Assembly: GCF_003573695.1 (NCBI RefSeq)
Contig: NC_039363.1
Coordinates: 151,870,826-151,934,825, forward strand
Source: Papaver somniferum
Lineage: Eukaryota > Streptophyta > Magnoliopsida > Ranunculales > Papaveraceae
Reading direction: 5' to 3'
DNA length: 64,000 bases
Both the position numbers and the translations under genes were made by a program. Below the pieces are notes generated by a model that saw only the letters and a list, made by a program, of their open reading frames with translations, was not told the origin of the DNA and did no database searches. Of the stretch, positions 22,289-34,832 are shown in pieces. Every line of letters begins with the position of its first letter. Position 1 is the stretch's first letter.

Positions 22289-25005
22289 TGAATTCAAAAT
22301 TCATCTCTGGTGTCTGAATTAACCCAGAACAACGTATGATGCTGATTATATCATATCTAAATGCTCTTAGACATATTGCATGCTAGCGTAGAGCAACTAA
22401 TTGATTAAATCTAGCCGAAGTATTCATCGGAATGAATTCCTATAAATTATACACTGATTAAACCCTAAATATTCATCTACTGAGGATCCATGGTTTCTCT
22501 CAGTCGAATTCCATGGAATGTATTGGATATTTATCTTTCAGGCATTTGGGGCACCCCGAGCAAGAGTCACGGGTGTATTTAGTAGTAATGTTCAAGGGAG
22601 CATCCATGGAAGAACTAGGATTGGAAGTCTAATCAAAGAAGGAAAAGGAAGAGAGATAAATAATAATTATATAATAAAGTAAAAGAAACCGTGTGGGTGG
22701 GCCACCGGCCAGCCGGCTAGGCATGACGCCGGTTTGGTCGGTCCCTTTCCCCTTTTCCTTAATATTTTATTATTAAATCTCTAATTTTATTATTATTTTA
22801 ATCCTTCCTCTTTCAAGGATTCTTCTTTCAATCAAAACTCATGAAACTTCCATATTTTTCCATGAACCATGTGGTTAGCAAAGCAAGTGGTCCCGCAACC
22901 ACCATGACTTGTCCTTCTACCACCATGAGAAATATTAAAATAATATTATTTTAATACATTTAATAGTGGTCCTTCCACCACTATTAAGAGTTTCAGTTAA
23001 ACTCAAATTCTTCATACAAGGATGAAATAATGCTCGACCATCAGAAAATACCAAAATTCTCATGATTGGTCTGCGAAGAGCATGGTGACACGGTCACGCC
23101 TCCATGACCGGTCATGGTCGGCCCTTTGGCTTGCAGAAGTCGGTCCCTCCTTTTTTTGATGATTTTTGACCTAATTAATCATCTAGAGTCTATATTTGGT
23201 TCAGACTCCTTCCTACAATTGGGAATGGTCATCCACCCACCATCAGATGGTCCCACCACCACCAAGAGCCGGTTTTACACCTCTTGGTCGGTCCCTTCTC
23301 TCTCCTTGACTAGTATCTACTACTTATTGCTCAATCAAGCACAATTTAATAATGATTAAACATCAATTAATCATCCTTTGACCAACTGCTCTGCAAAGGA
23401 GTTTGGTAAATGCTCAGTCTAGTATCCAAATACTACACGGTCGGTCCATCACCACCAGTAGAGGCGTTCCCTCTCTCATTCATTGGTTGACTCTCATTGG
23501 ATCATCCATTGATTATAATTAGGGTTTTGAACGGAATGCTCTGTCTAGCATAATTCTGAACATGTTCGAACACCAATATTTTAGTATTAATCCAACAGTC
23601 AATATTTCAATTTATTAATTAAGTAATATTCGGTTAATATTTATAATTAATATTTTATTTGGTCCTGCTACCAATTATTCATGGATCTAGCAGTATTTGC
23701 TCTGACTAGCAATACTTGCTCTAATCATCAATGTTCCACCTGGCAATACCCTAATTGTTTCAGCTAGCAATGGGTCACGGCCAACGGGGTTCAGAACTGC
23801 CGATATTGATTCTACTATCAATATTTAATTGCTCAGAGCAATATCCCTCATACTAGTTCAGCTATCAGTATTCGAGTTACAATATTTCTCATGTTGATTC
23901 AACTATCAATATTTGAGAATTTAATAATGATCCAGCTATCAGTAGTTTATTGGTTCATTAACCAACATTTGGTTCGTCTGTCAACCATTATTTTAATATT
24001 ATAATCTCTCTTCATCATGATTCGACTAACTCATGACATACGGATCGAGAAAGACCTTCAATGATCATTCAATGATGATTATTTTCACAAGTGCTCAGTA
24101 TAAAAACATAATGGTTTATGATCGATCCAGCAATCTCATAAAATCATCACTAAGTCATTGGACTATCATTACTGCTTCAACTAACAAAATGATATGACAC
24201 GGTCATCTAATTCAACATTCATGGTCTGCAGAGCATGTTGTTGTTTCCACATTCAATGCTTCATCCATCATAATATTGAACTTCGTCGGTTCAGTTCATA
24301 AGACTCGTAGTCTTAGGTCAAAGATTGACCACTCACACATGAGAAATCAATTCAAGTCACATGGGGGATATCACTACGGTTTTTATCTGGCGGCCTACAT
24401 CACGTGCGATGTGAGGTACATCCACGATGAGAGTTATGGTAAGTCGCGCTGGAATAGTGGATGGTCGATCAACCCAGTCTTCCATGCAACGTGAAAATGG
24501 TTTTTACACGATCTCCCACTTCCCCATTCTTCCACTAGATTCAACTTTCACCACTTACAGGAGATGGATGTGCTGATATAAATAGGTTTGTAAACCTATG
24601 ATCCGAAAACTAACAACAACTAAGATTCATCACTGTCAAGTTATCAAACACTTTCAAAGGATTTCTCTCATCTACATAGAGAATCATATTCACATAAAGT
24701 TCAAAACATCAAATCACCTAAAGATCAATCTCCATTGATCTCTACACAATCTCAGCTTCCCTCCCTACATATTGACTCTTCTCCTCCTCTTGTGACCGAA
24801 TTTAACCTGGAACGTCCATTATCTTGGTTTAGGCCAAGGTCCTACAGATTAGTCTCTCGAACTCAAAGTACTCCCGTGTAGTACATTTGTTTAAAGGTTC
24901 ATAGGATTTGCAACTTCGAGCACCTGCTTCAACAAGCACTTGCCTCCTCCACCACTTTTTCACCAGAAAACTTGTGAGTCGTTTTTACCCATAAACACTC
25001 ATACA
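22289..25005 (+). repeat. L1: probable solo LTR of an unidentified element
   Basis: A 2717-bp segment starts TGAATTC, ends CATACA and is flanked by TTTAT (22284-22288 and 25006-25010). Comparison with S2 suggests about 2.8 kb of foreign DNA here, and the flanks align with S2 near 41600-41640 when it is removed. It has a TATA box (24577-24584) and no gene; frames at 23114-23359 and 24276-24494 match nothing known. GGTCGGTCC recurs at 22737, 23287 and 23441. A five-base duplication alone could be chance. Confidence 0.45.
23690..23990 (+). repeat. Degenerate TTCAGCTATCAGTATT repeats in L1
   Basis: At least five variants of TTCAxCTATCA(A/G)TATT occur about every 45 bases, with related TAGCAATACTTGCTC phrases just upstream. 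The array is irregular and AT-rich. Confidence 0.5.
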
Positions 25006-25973
25006 TTTATGGATAAACTGATTAAAGGTAGAATAAACTTTGTGAGAATTTCCGTAGTATTGATCTCTCTATGGTCACACTTTTGTAAATTACTGCATGA
25101 CCAACTCCGTAAGATTTTCTCTTATGTTGAGTCATATTGTTTAAATTATCTCTTTGTTCATAACTAGCGTTGATATTAATTTATGTCGATGTTTTTGGAT
25201 ACAAGTCCATGTGATTTGTTAATGTCCAACAAAATCCTTCTTTTTCATTAAAGTAAGGTCATGCATGTTGTTTTCTTGGGAATGACATCAAATGGGGGAG
25301 AGTTCTTTTTGGGTTTGTGCTTAATTGATATATCTTTGTGGGGGAGAGTGGATGTGGAATATGTAGGGGATGCTTGTATCTTAATATCTCCTAGATGAAA
25401 ACACTAAGTATTTTTACTCTATGATATCATTTAAATTAAAGTTGATATGTGTTTCTTTAGTCTTGAATTATCTTTTGTTAGAATTCATTATGATTCCATA
25501 GTTTTCGTACCTTTGCCAATTTTTATTGACAAAAATGGGGAGAATTAATTAATAGTTTCGTACTACATACATATGGTTTACGGATCATTATGTAAGGGAG
25601 AATGAATCCACATCTATACTTTTCACATATTACGCAAAAAATGTAAGTATTGACTATTGGGGAGAAACATACCACCGTAGTATTACTTCGAAGTTGTGAT
25701 ACAATTGAACTTCGGAGAATATAATAATATTATGGTTCTGTATAACAACGATTGAAAATATCTGATTTCAAAGTTGTTATCGATACGGATCTTCAACAAC
25801 AACGATGCTGAGTTGAACACGTTCAGAATCATTAGCAATCTTGAGGTAACGAAGAATTCAAGAAGTTGGAGAACCAAGGAAATCAAGCGTGATAAATTCC
25901 GGAGTTTTAAGGTATTATTTGTTAATCCATATGTATTGATATTTTTGTCACTAAAATTTACAAAGGGGAAGAT
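25006..25973 (+). other. S1 tail with several purine tracts
   Basis: Non-coding sequence that aligns with the S2 tail (41640-42569) and, inverted, with S3 (45190-45787). Purine tracts recur at about 25291, 25337, 25534 and 25657 before the terminal AAAGGGGAAGAT at 25962-25973. Frames at 25683-25979 and 25774-26040 run into the LTR and are not genes. Confidence 0.6.
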
Positions 25974-26638
25974 TGACAAAGCATTGCTCGGTCGAACTCA
26001 CAAGTGTTGCTATCTCAAGCTTGTTTTCAAATTTAGTTGATCAAAACTATATCTTGATTTCTAGTCTACATTTATTCAAGTATCAGATTGGGATTAGAAA
26101 TGTCTAGTTGAGTATTAGACATCACTGCGATCTACCGTTTGAAGGCGAAGATCAACTGAAGACATTTGAATAACTTCATCGGCAAAAGGTATGTGAAGAC
26201 TGAACCAACCTATTAATCAAGTTTTCACCTTTCTATCTATAAGACTAAGTCGCATGACTAAGTGGACCTTAAAATGCACAATAGAAATTTTGAGTCAAGT
26301 TTAAATTGTTAATTATTCTCGATTATGAATGACTAAGCTTAAGAAAATTTCTTCAAAACTTGGTGAATTTGGTTAAGAAAAATTTATTGTTTATGACCTA
26401 AATCATGACTCAAGTTAATCATTTGAAAATAGCATGGAACAGTGATATGTGTCATTGACGTTATTCGGGAATGTTTTAAATCGATTATTTGAGAGATATA
26501 AAACTACTGTAAATATGGATATAGGACAATCTACATACCAGTTCACGTACTGGTGTTACTGTTATAGGTCCGGAGTTGTAGTACACGTATCGGCGTAGCT
26601 ATAGTTCGGCAATGACCTTTGGTACACATACCCGGTAT
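25974..26638 (+). repeat. S1 3' LTR, 5' portion
   Basis: It begins TGACAAAGCATTGCTCGGTCGA after the purine tract, comparable to TGTTAGAGCACTACTCGGTCGA in S2. It is cut at 26638 where the inverted S3 LTR begins. The five bases GGTAT at 26634-26638 should be the S3 target duplication; the partner lies outside. Confidence 0.65.
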
Positions 26639-28726
26639 TGAAAAAGCGGGGGTCTAACAACCACACCCAATATTTCACTTAGAAATATGTATGGACTAAC
26701 TCCAATATACTTTTAAGAGAATCAACTAAACACTCAGACTCAATCTTAATAAAAGTATATCAAAGAGTTATATCTCACTTTCTCGATTCAATACTTACTC
26801 AAGCAAATAGAAATCTGCGAGTCTAATTGAATACAAGAGAAATCACTTGAACGGTACCAAAGACCAATGTTCAAGTATCAATCAATTTCAATCAACAACC
26901 AAAGGTTGGATTTTCCAATTGATCGATTTAACATACAACCTGTGATATTTCAATTATATAACAGAATATAATGCGGAAAAATAAATAACACAGACACCAG
27001 AATTTTTGTTAACGAGGAAACCGCAAATGTAGATAAACCCCGGGACCTAGTCCAGATTGAAACACACTGTATTAAGCCGCTATAGACACTAGACTGCTAC
27101 AAACTAACTTCGGTCTGGACTGTAGTTGAACCCCAATCAATCTCACACTGATCCAAGGTACAGTTACGCTCCTTACGTCTCTGATCCCAGCAGAATACTA
27201 CGCACTTGATTCCCTTAGCTGATCTCACCCACAACTAAGAGTTTCTATGACCCAAAGTCGAAGTCTTTAATAAACAAATCTGTATCACACAGAAAAGTCT
27301 ACGATAATAGATAAATCTGTCTCCCACAGAAATACCTATAAGTTTTTGTTCCGTATTTTGATAAATTAAGGTGAACATGAACCAATTGATAGATCAAACT
27401 TATATTCCCGAAGAACATCTCAGTATTATCAATCACCTCACAATAATCTTAATCGACGCGGCGAAAGAAGATATTGTGGAATCACAAACGATGAGACGAA
27501 GATGTTTGTGACTACTTTTATATCTTGCCTATCGGAGAAATCAATCTCAAGCCAATCTTACGATTGTACTTAGTACAATAGAAACATCAAGATCAGATCA
27601 AACAACTACAAGAAAAGTAGTATCCGTTTGGCTTCACAATCCCAATGAAGTCTTCAAGTCGTTAACCTACAGGGTCTTGGTAGAAACCTAAGGTTAAAGG
27701 AGAATCGACTGTAGCTAATACAACTAGTATCTCACACGAGGTGTGGGTATTAGGTTTCCCAGTTGCTAGAGTTCTCCCTGATATAGTCTTTCAAATCAGG
27801 TTTTGCAATCAATGTTAGCTTAGTAACAAAGCATTCAATATTCACTGTTAGATGAAAACCTGATTAGATTCAAGCTAATATCTTAGATCGAAACTTAGCT
27901 TGTTACACACAAATGAAATGCACGTTTATATAGGTTTGTGTAACCGTACCCAAACATGTACATCTAGTTGGTTCAACAGTAGTTAACCAAATGGTTAGCC
28001 ATATGAGCACTTTCATATCAAATATATTCTTCTTTACCATAACTAGTTCAAATGACTCAAATGAACTAGTTAGAGAGTTGTTCAATTTCTTATATCTTAT
28101 AGAAGTATACAAGACACAGTCGAAGCAAAAACGATTTGATTCGCTCGAATCTATTCATGAACTTTATAGCCACGGTTAGCAAACTTGCATTTCTTAGTTA
28201 ATATAAGTTTAAGTTCACGACTAATCGTTTATAAAAAATAACCAACTTAAGTACGCGGACTTAAGTACCCACAATAAGTTTGTTTTCAGTTCACAAACTC
28301 CAGCAGAAATTCTCGGGATGAGAACCTCCGACAGTACGCGGACTTGGTACGTAGACTGGGTACGCGAACTTGGTATGCGGACTCTAGTTCTGGTTTTCCT
28401 GAGAAGCAGAGTACGCATACTTTGGTTCAAGGAATAAGGACTTATACATGTATGAGTTACCACACAATGCTTATATATAACCATGGTTATATAATCTAAA
28501 CTCTCATTTCAATCATTGAAACATTCTTAGAGGACGTTATATAGTTGTTATTCACAAACCATTTTTCATCAAAGCCATTTTCAAGTGATTGAAACTTAAC
28601 ATGACTTTCGTCACTAGTAAAGATGAACTTGTCCAAAGCGAAAGCTTACCAACACATATTTCGAGAAATAGATAAGCGAGATAAACTCGGCTCGAAATAG
28701 CAAATGTGCATAATCAAAGTCTATAT
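26639..28726 (-). repeat. S3 3' LTR, larger part (minus orientation)
   Basis: Read on the minus strand this is the downstream 2.1 kb of a Copia-type LTR closely related to that of S2. It begins (plus strand) TGAAAAAGCGGGGG, the complement of the LTR end. It is split by S2; the missing 295 bases are at 44895-45189. Frames at 27903-28112 and 28221-28484 are LTR sequence. Confidence 0.8.
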
Positions 28727-29971
28727 TATTAGAGCACTGCTTGGTCGAACTCGCATGCATTGCTATCTCAAGCATGTATGTCAATGTTAGTGATCAAAAT
28801 TATAAGTCTTGATTTCTAGTCTACTATAGCTAAGTCTCGGACTAGGATAGAAAGTGTACTTGAGCTCAAGAACTCCATGGCGATCATCATACAAGACGAA
28901 TAACTACTCAAGGAACTGATGGAACTTTATCGGCTAAAAGGTATGTGGAGAATTGAACTTATCTATCACTCAAAATTCTATCTACTCTATCTCTTATCTT
29001 GAGAAAAAAGTCGTTTTTCTATATAAACTTTGATTATACACATTTTCCATTTTGAGCCGAGTTTATCTCGCTTATTTATTTCTCGAAATATGTGTTGGTA
29101 AGCTACGCTTTGGCCAAGTTCATCTTTACCTAGTGACGAAAGTCATGTTATGTGTCAATCACTTTGAAAATGGATTTGACGAAAAATGGGTTGTAAATAA
29201 CAACTATATAACGTCCTCTAAGAATGTTTCAATGATTGAAATGAGAGTTTAGATTATATAACCATGGTTGGATATAATCATTGTGTGGTAACTCATACAT
29301 GTATAAGTACTTATTCCTTGAACCAAAGTATGCATACTTTGTTGATCAGGAAAACCGGAACAAGAGCCGCGAACGGGCGGAGGTTCTCATCCCTAGAAAA
29401 TCTGGTGGAGATTGTGAATTCCTTCCGGGAACTTAAGTCCGCGAACTTAGTCTGCGTACTTGAGTTGGTTATTACTAAAGACGATTATTTGTGAACTTAT
29501 ATTTATATAAACTAAGGAATGAAATTTTGCAAACCGTGTCTATAAAGTTCATGAATCGATTCGAGTGAATCAAATCGTTTTTGCTTCGATTGTGTCTTGT
29601 ATACTTCTATAAGATCTAAGCAATTGAACAACTCTCTAACTAATTCATTTGAGTCATTTGAACTAGTTATGGTGAAGAAGAATATGGTTGATATGAAAGT
29701 GCTCATATGGATAACCATTTGGTTAACTATTGTTGAACCAACAAATGTACATGTTTGGGTACGGCTACACAAACCTAAAATCGTGCATTTCATTTGTGTG
29801 TAACAAGCTAAGTTTTCGATCCAACGGTTGAAATATATTAGCTTGAATCTAATCAGGTTTTCATCTAACGACGAATATTGAATGCTTTGTTACCAAGCTA
29901 ACATTGATTGCAAACCATGATTTGAAAGACTATATAAGGGAGAACTCTAGCAACTGGGAAACCTAATCCCC

Positions 29972-30247
29972 TGTCATGTACCTGCACAAGAGAGGAGAGT
30001 GGCCCTTATCATAATTAGCGTGGTAGCTAGTCTTTAATATTAATTGTTGTTAGTAGTTAATTAAAGATGATTATTAGTTAATGATAGTTGTAATGGATGG
30101 TTGGGATGTAACCATTTGTGTAGCTTAGTGATCGTTAGATCTAGTTAGGGAAACCTAGCTATAAAAAATGAGAGTCTGTAATGAAAATCTCAACAATTGA
30201 TAACCAAAAAATATCGTTTTAACGATTAGGTTGTGTTGTTGCAGAAC
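29972..30247 (+). repeat. T1 5' LTR, 3'-truncated
   Basis: It aligns with 31409-31680 with few differences, then diverges near 30247, so about 85 bases of the LTR end and the usual primer-site context are missing. Confidence 0.75.
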
Positions 30248-30271
30248 CATGTCTCCTGGTTTAATTGGATA

Positions 30272-30924
30272 ATGCAGTTTGTTCTATGGAGGTGTTTTAC
30301 CTTGCATTTTGTTACTCGATTAGTATATGACCGTGGCAAAGAGTTTGAACAATCGTGGGTTTACTTTGGGTTTGATGTCACTGCTTCTAATTACCTGAAA
30401 TATACTTGTTCTCTCATTCTTCATAATCAAGTGCTTGTTCAACGTCCAACTCTTATGTACGGGTTGCTTGGTAGGGGTTGTTATAATTGTTTTTCTTATA
30501 CTCGTACCTTATTTGATCGTGGGAAGGCATTCAAACTCAGTATGTGGGGTTCTTATTTTTTGAAATTTGGAAGTTTGAATTTCAGTTTGTTTTTTACATG
30601 GGTTTGAATTAAGTGGTTAAATTCCATAGAGGATTTCTTCATGAGCTGGTCTATAAAATTGGGGACTGGTCAGATTGGTTTTTTGGTGCTTCAATTGTTT
30701 ATCTGTTAGCTAACGGTGGATCAGAAATCTTTCTCTTACTGCTGAAGTGTGGTTCACTTGAGGTGTCGAAATGTGTTCTCAAGGAAATTTCTGCTCCTAT
30801 TTTTCTTATAATAACAACAGGCGCAGAGATTTATATAGCTGTCTCTGAGCAATTAAAAATGGGTTTGGAGTTATATAGTTCACTGATTCTTGGAAGAGAG
30901 GGCCATTTTGACGTTTATATGTGA
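30272..30924 (+). other. T1 internal open frames, unknown
   Basis: Two adjacent frames (to 30607 and 30613-30924) cover most of the T1 interior. The first repeats a phrase, TRLVYDRGKEF and TRTLFDRGKAF. The products are rich in Phe, Trp and Leu and match no element protein I know. The interior could be captured DNA, decayed element sequence or non-coding RNA. I give no function. The rest of the interior to 31408 (including the frame at 31148-31474) shows nothing recognisable. Confidence 0.3.
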
Positions 30925-31369
30925 CCAGAATTCATTCTGATGTGGTACAAGGATGATGGATGGGCGGAATTCATTATGGTGACAATGGTGTTAGTTTCTC
31001 TTACAACTGTTAAAGCTCAGTTCCTGGCCAGGGTGGACGATTACATAGAACATCACCAAGTCTATTACCCACTATTGTTGTTCCTTTTGTCATAGTACTC
31101 CCAGATGTGGTGCAGAACTTTATGACAGTTTTTCTGCAGTCAAGGGAATGTTTTTAAAGTGGACAGAATGGGGCACCAGCTTCGTCATTTTCATTGGGTA
31201 TCACAGACATGTTCACTGTTGGCATCCAAGTGCAAGCAAGTTCAATTCAATGGTCGATTTTACTGGCGGAAGTGCTTTCTTGTGTAAATATTCTACACGG
31301 CAGATGCAACCACATATGGATACCAAGATGAACTTGCACAAGAGAGGAGACGTCCTGGCAACTCAATTC

Positions 31370-31408
31370 ACATCCTTGAGGACAAGGATGTTCCCAAGGA
31401 GTAGGGAA
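31370..31408 (+). promoter_or_regulatory. AGGA-loop hairpin and purine tract (T1)
   Basis: ACATCCTTG and CAAGGATGT form a perfect 9-bp stem around AGGA (31370-31391), followed by CCAAGGAGTAGGGAA up to the LTR. Confidence 0.65.
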
Positions 31409-31768
31409 TGTCATGTACCTGCACAAGAGAGGAGAGTGGACCTTATCATAATTAGGGTGGTAGTTAGTCTTTAATATTAACTATTGTTAGTAGTTAATTA
31501 AAGATGATTATTAGTTAATGATAGTTGTAATGGATGGTTGGGATGTAACCATCTGTGTAGCTTAGTAATCGTTAGATCTAGTTAGGGAAACCTAGCTATA
31601 AAAAATGAGAGTCTGTAATGAAAATCTCAATCAATTGATAACCAAAAAATATCGTTCTAATGATTAGGCTATGTTCTTCAGAACTAGTAGGCTCGATTTT
31701 TTGGAATTGGGAGAGGTTTATCCTCAATCTATCAACCCTACCTTGTCATTGTACTCAGGTACATGACA
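31409..31768 (+). repeat. T1 3' LTR
   Basis: 360 bp, from TGTCATGTACCTG to CAGGTACATGACA. A TATA-like CTATAAAAAA lies near 31594. Confidence 0.85.
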
Positions 31769-32866
31769 TCCCCATACCTCCTGTGTGATACTAGTTGTAT
31801 TAGCTAGAGTCGATTCTCCTTTAACCTTAGGTTTCTTCTTGAGAACCAGGTTAACGACTTAAAAAATACTTCATTGGGATTGTGAAGCCAGACCGATACT
31901 ACTTTCTCATAGTTGTGTGATCTGATCTTGCATATACTATCCTACGAGTACAATCGCAAAGATTGGCTTGAGATTGATATCTCCGATAGGCAAGATATAA
32001 AAGTAATCACAAACATATTCGTCTCATCGTTTGTGATTCCATAATATTCTTTCGCCGCGTCGATTAAGATTATTGTGAGGTGATTGATACTACTAAACTG
32101 TTCTTCGGGAATATAAGTCTGGTTTATCAATTGGTTCCTATTCACCTTGATTTATCAAAAGACAGAACAAAACTCGTAGGTATTTCTGTGGGAGACAAAT
32201 TTATCTATTAGATTTTTCTGTATGATACATATTTGTTTATTAAAGTCTTCGATTTTGGGTCGTAGCAACTCTTAGTTGTGGGTGAGATCATCTAAGGGAA
32301 TCAAGTGCGTAGTATCCTGTTGGGATCAAAGATGTAAGGAACATAATTGTACCTTGGATCAGTTTGAGATTGATTGGGGTTTAACTACTGTCCAGACCGA
32401 AGTTAGTTTGTAGTAGTCTAGTATCTATAGTGGCTTAATACAGTGTGTGTTCAATATGGACTAGGTCCCGGGGTTTTTCTGCATTTGCGGTTTCCTCGTT
32501 AACAAAATTCTGGTGTCTGTGTTATTTCTTTTCTGCATTATATTTTGTTATACAATTGAAATATCACAGGTAGTACGTTAGTTCAATCAATTAGAATATC
32601 CGACCTTTGGTTGTTGATTTACATTTATTGACACTTGGATATTGGTCTTTGGTACCACCCAAGTTATCTCTCTTATATTTAATAGGACTCGCAGATTTAT
32701 ATTTGCTTAAGCAAGGATTAAATCGAGAGATCGAGATATTATAACTCTTTGATATACTTTATTAAGATTGAGTCTAGTTGATTCTATTGAAAGTATATTG
32801 GAGTTAGTCCATACAGATTGCTAAGTGAAATATTGGGTGTGGTTGTTGTACCCCCTCTTTTTCAAT

Positions 32867-32878
32867 TGGTATCAGAGC
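32867..32878 (+). promoter_or_regulatory. S2 primer-binding site (tRNA-iMet type)
   Basis: TGGTATCAGAGC starts two bases after the LTR end, as in S1. Confidence 0.85.
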
Positions 32879-32970
32879 AGGCAAACACGATTAAAGACCT
32901 TACAAGTCTGTGTTTGTGGCAATCTGAGTCTGAGGACAGAATCTCTTCTCTGGCATATACGCATACCAAG

Positions 32971-33719
32971 ATGTGTCCCAAAGCTTTTCACTATGATAAA
33001 TGTCTTGGGAATACCTCAAAGGATTACTCCTTAGCTGATTCTTCTGAATCCCGAGGTAAGAAGATTGTTCCGTCAAATGTTGACATCTCTCCCTCCAATG
33101 AGACATTTGACACTATGGCAAAAGCTGAAATGGAACTCACCAGAATCTCAAAAAATTCTACTGAGGCTATTGATTTTCATGATCAGGCTCAGCTTATTGA
33201 TGAATTGGAAAAGTCTCTTGATCGAGAACGCGAACTCTATAATATCATTGAGTCCTTCTCTAACAATATTGAAAAACTTCTCCAAGAAACTACTCTGCAG
33301 CGCGAAAACATTAGTAGTCTTGTGAATATTGTCAAGGAAGACTCAATTAGAGAAAAACGTTTGATCGAGATGCATTAATCAGATCTAAACAGACTTCGTG
33401 TCGAAAAAGAGAAACTAGGCGCATCTCTTATTCTATCCCATGAACAGTGCAGATCCTTAGAAAAGAAAAACTCTGTCTTACGGAGAGATTCTTTTGTGCC
33501 AAATAATTCTCATGAATTACAACACATGAAGAGATGTCCTCCATAAGAAGGTTGTGTCAAGAAAGGTTTACATAACTTACAATCTTCTCATATGGCTATG
33601 AAGCTAAAACAGGTGCCAGTTATTGCTTCTCCTCCACGAACCTGTACTTTCCGTGGGAAAAAGAATCATTATGATATTCATTGTTTTTCCAGGAGGAAAC
33701 AAATCTCTAAACTTCATAA
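32971..33719 (+). pseudogene. S2 gag-like coiled coil with decayed zinc knuckle
   Basis: The preferred start is the ATG at 32971; the longer open frame from 32818 runs through the LTR end and primer site. Residues to the TAA at 33376-33378 include a coiled coil (AQLIDELEKSLDRERELYN). The same frame continues past this stop and another near 33544 to CTFRGKKNHYDIHC, where the second Cys of a CX2CX4HX4C knuckle has become Arg. The order matches the C-terminal half of S1 gag (coiled coil then knuckle). The capsid half seen in S1 is absent. Confidence 0.55.
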
Positions 33720-34391
33720 TTGCTTATTTCTACTGTCAATGGAGTAAATAGTCGGTCGACTACTGCAGTGAATCCCATGCCCACAGAAAACCAGAAACCT
33801 TATAAAAATGATCTCTTTTCTAGAAATCATCACAGGGTACAAGTGCATTATAATGGTATCAATTCGTGTGCCACTAATGAACACATTCCCTGTGTTTATA
33901 AGAATGAATATGGTAAATCCAAGTCTAGAAAATGGATTCCTCTCTATCTTGATCCTCTTGAACCAATCTCAAGAGGTCCTAGATTTAGTCCTTAGAGAAT
34001 GCCTTCTGATGGATATGTTAAACAAGATGTGTCTTACTCTTCTAGAATGAGAGTCAATCGAAGAAAGGAAAAGAACACAAAGATCAAGCTGTCAGATAAT
34101 ATGTACAACTCCTTTCTCAATAATCATAGTGGGATTATGTCTCACTCTACCACCTGATTTCAGGTACTCTTTTCCTTGTTTCTAGCTTGAGAGGTGCAAG
34201 GATAATAGTTGGGAAATACTCAAGTATGGTGTACACTATTTTTTGTTTTTGTTTTGTGCTACCGGTCCACAAACGTTCACGTCCTCCTCCTGTGAGTTCA
34301 TAGAGTTTCCAAAACAAGAGTTTCCTTCTCCTGTTTACATACACAAATATATTACTCTATATTGTGTTTTTCCATTCCTAACAAAAATTAT
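33720..34391 (+). other. S2 spacer between gag-like frame and second ORF
   Basis: Two short frames (33720-33995 and 33808-34050) show Asn/Tyr/Lys-rich translation without a family match. No protease, integrase or RT motif is seen. The stretch ends in pyrimidine-rich sequence before the ATG at 34392. Confidence 0.4.
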
Positions 34392-34832
34392 ATGGAGAAC
34401 TCTGCAAAATCTCAAGAGATTATGCATCTTGATATGGAGGAAGATACTCATGGACGTGAATCAATTCAAGAGCTAGTTCTAAATAAGATACTTGAAGGAA
34501 AGGATCACAACTCCTGGATTGATGATTCCGTCAAGTATTTACTGCGTTTTCAGAACGATTCAAAGGTGGAGTTTGCAAATCTTCAACTGCAACTAAACCA
34601 ACTCTTAAATGGTCAGGACAGAATCCTTGCTAATCAGAATATTCTGATACAGAATCAAAAGAAGCTCGTCATGGACTGCGTCAAGGCTAGACAGCTTGCT
34701 TGGGTTGTTGATCGTAAAGTTGGTGTTCTAACTCACGAACATGGTGTATCTACGGTCAAGAGAGCAAAGGAACTATGTGATACCTTCTTTGATGGATTCA
34801 TTGAACGGTATGAGGTTCTCAATGAACTTTGA
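34392..34832 (+). CDS. S2 second ORF, unknown coiled-coil protein
   Basis: The ATG at 34392 (MENSAKSQEIMHLDMEED) opens 146 codons, intact. Residues about 45-110 form an amphipathic coil (FANLQLQLNQLLNGQDRILA). It sits where S1 has 14290-14748, and the sequence after both stops aligns, so the two ORFs are positional counterparts although their proteins do not align by eye. I recognise no family. G3 is inserted 96 bases after the stop. Confidence 0.45.
   Translation: MENSAKSQEIMHLDMEEDTHGRESIQELVLNKILEGKDHNSWIDDSVKYLLRFQNDSKVEFANLQLQLNQLLNGQDRILANQNILIQNQKKLVMDCVKARQLAWVVDRKVGVLTHEHGVSTVKRAKELCDTFFDGFIERYEVLNEL

Larger units (their letters stand above)
5660..26638 (+). mobile_element. S1: Copia-type (Sirevirus-like) element without pol, cut by several insertions
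   Basis: S1 is read from a 5' LTR remnant (5660-6199), a primer site TGGTATCAGAGC, a Copia gag in two pieces, a second small frame, a tail with several GGGGAG tracts, and a 3' LTR from 25974. Foreign DNA inside it is the LINE (6751-12599), G2 (15031-22127) and probable solo LTR L1 (22289-25005). Its 3' LTR is interrupted by S3 at 26638, so its far end lies outside the window. No pol motif remains between gag and the second frame, and S2 has the same arrangement, so pol loss is a family trait rather than damage to this copy. Confidence 0.75.
29972..31768 (+). mobile_element. T1: small LTR retroelement
   Basis: 1797 bp flanked by TCCCC on both sides (29967-29971, 31769-31773), inside the S2 LTR; the S2 3' LTR near 43790 shows the empty site. 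The 3' LTR is 360 bp and the 5' LTR is shortened. Ends are perfect inverted repeats TGTCATGTACCTG/CAGGTACATGACA. An AGGA hairpin and a weak purine tract precede the 3' LTR. No primer site could be recognised and no gag or pol motif is present. Confidence 0.85.
28727..32864 (+). repeat. S2 5' LTR, interrupted by T1
   Basis: It starts TATTAGAGCACTGC (TG changed to TA) and ends TTTTTCA before the primer site. T1 occupies 29972-31768. A TATA box CTATATAAGG is at 29930-29939. The block GGTTTTTCTGCATTTGCGG at 32472 is shared with S3 and S4. Frames at 29052-29494 and 29512-29803 repeat in every LTR copy and are not genes. Confidence 0.85.

Noticed and set aside
27991..28179. Conserved small frame also present at 29512-29793 and 43331-43615 (minus)
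   Set aside because: All copies lie at the same place in S2 and S3 LTRs; similarity is that of the LTR itself.
30272..30924. Captured host gene inside T1
   Set aside because: Tempting because the interior is unlike element genes, but no family is recognised and intron or exon evidence is lacking, so I left it as unknown.
32867..32878. tRNA gene fragments at the primer sites
   Set aside because: The short matches are complements of tRNA 3' ends only, directly next to LTRs; no cloverleaf surrounds them.
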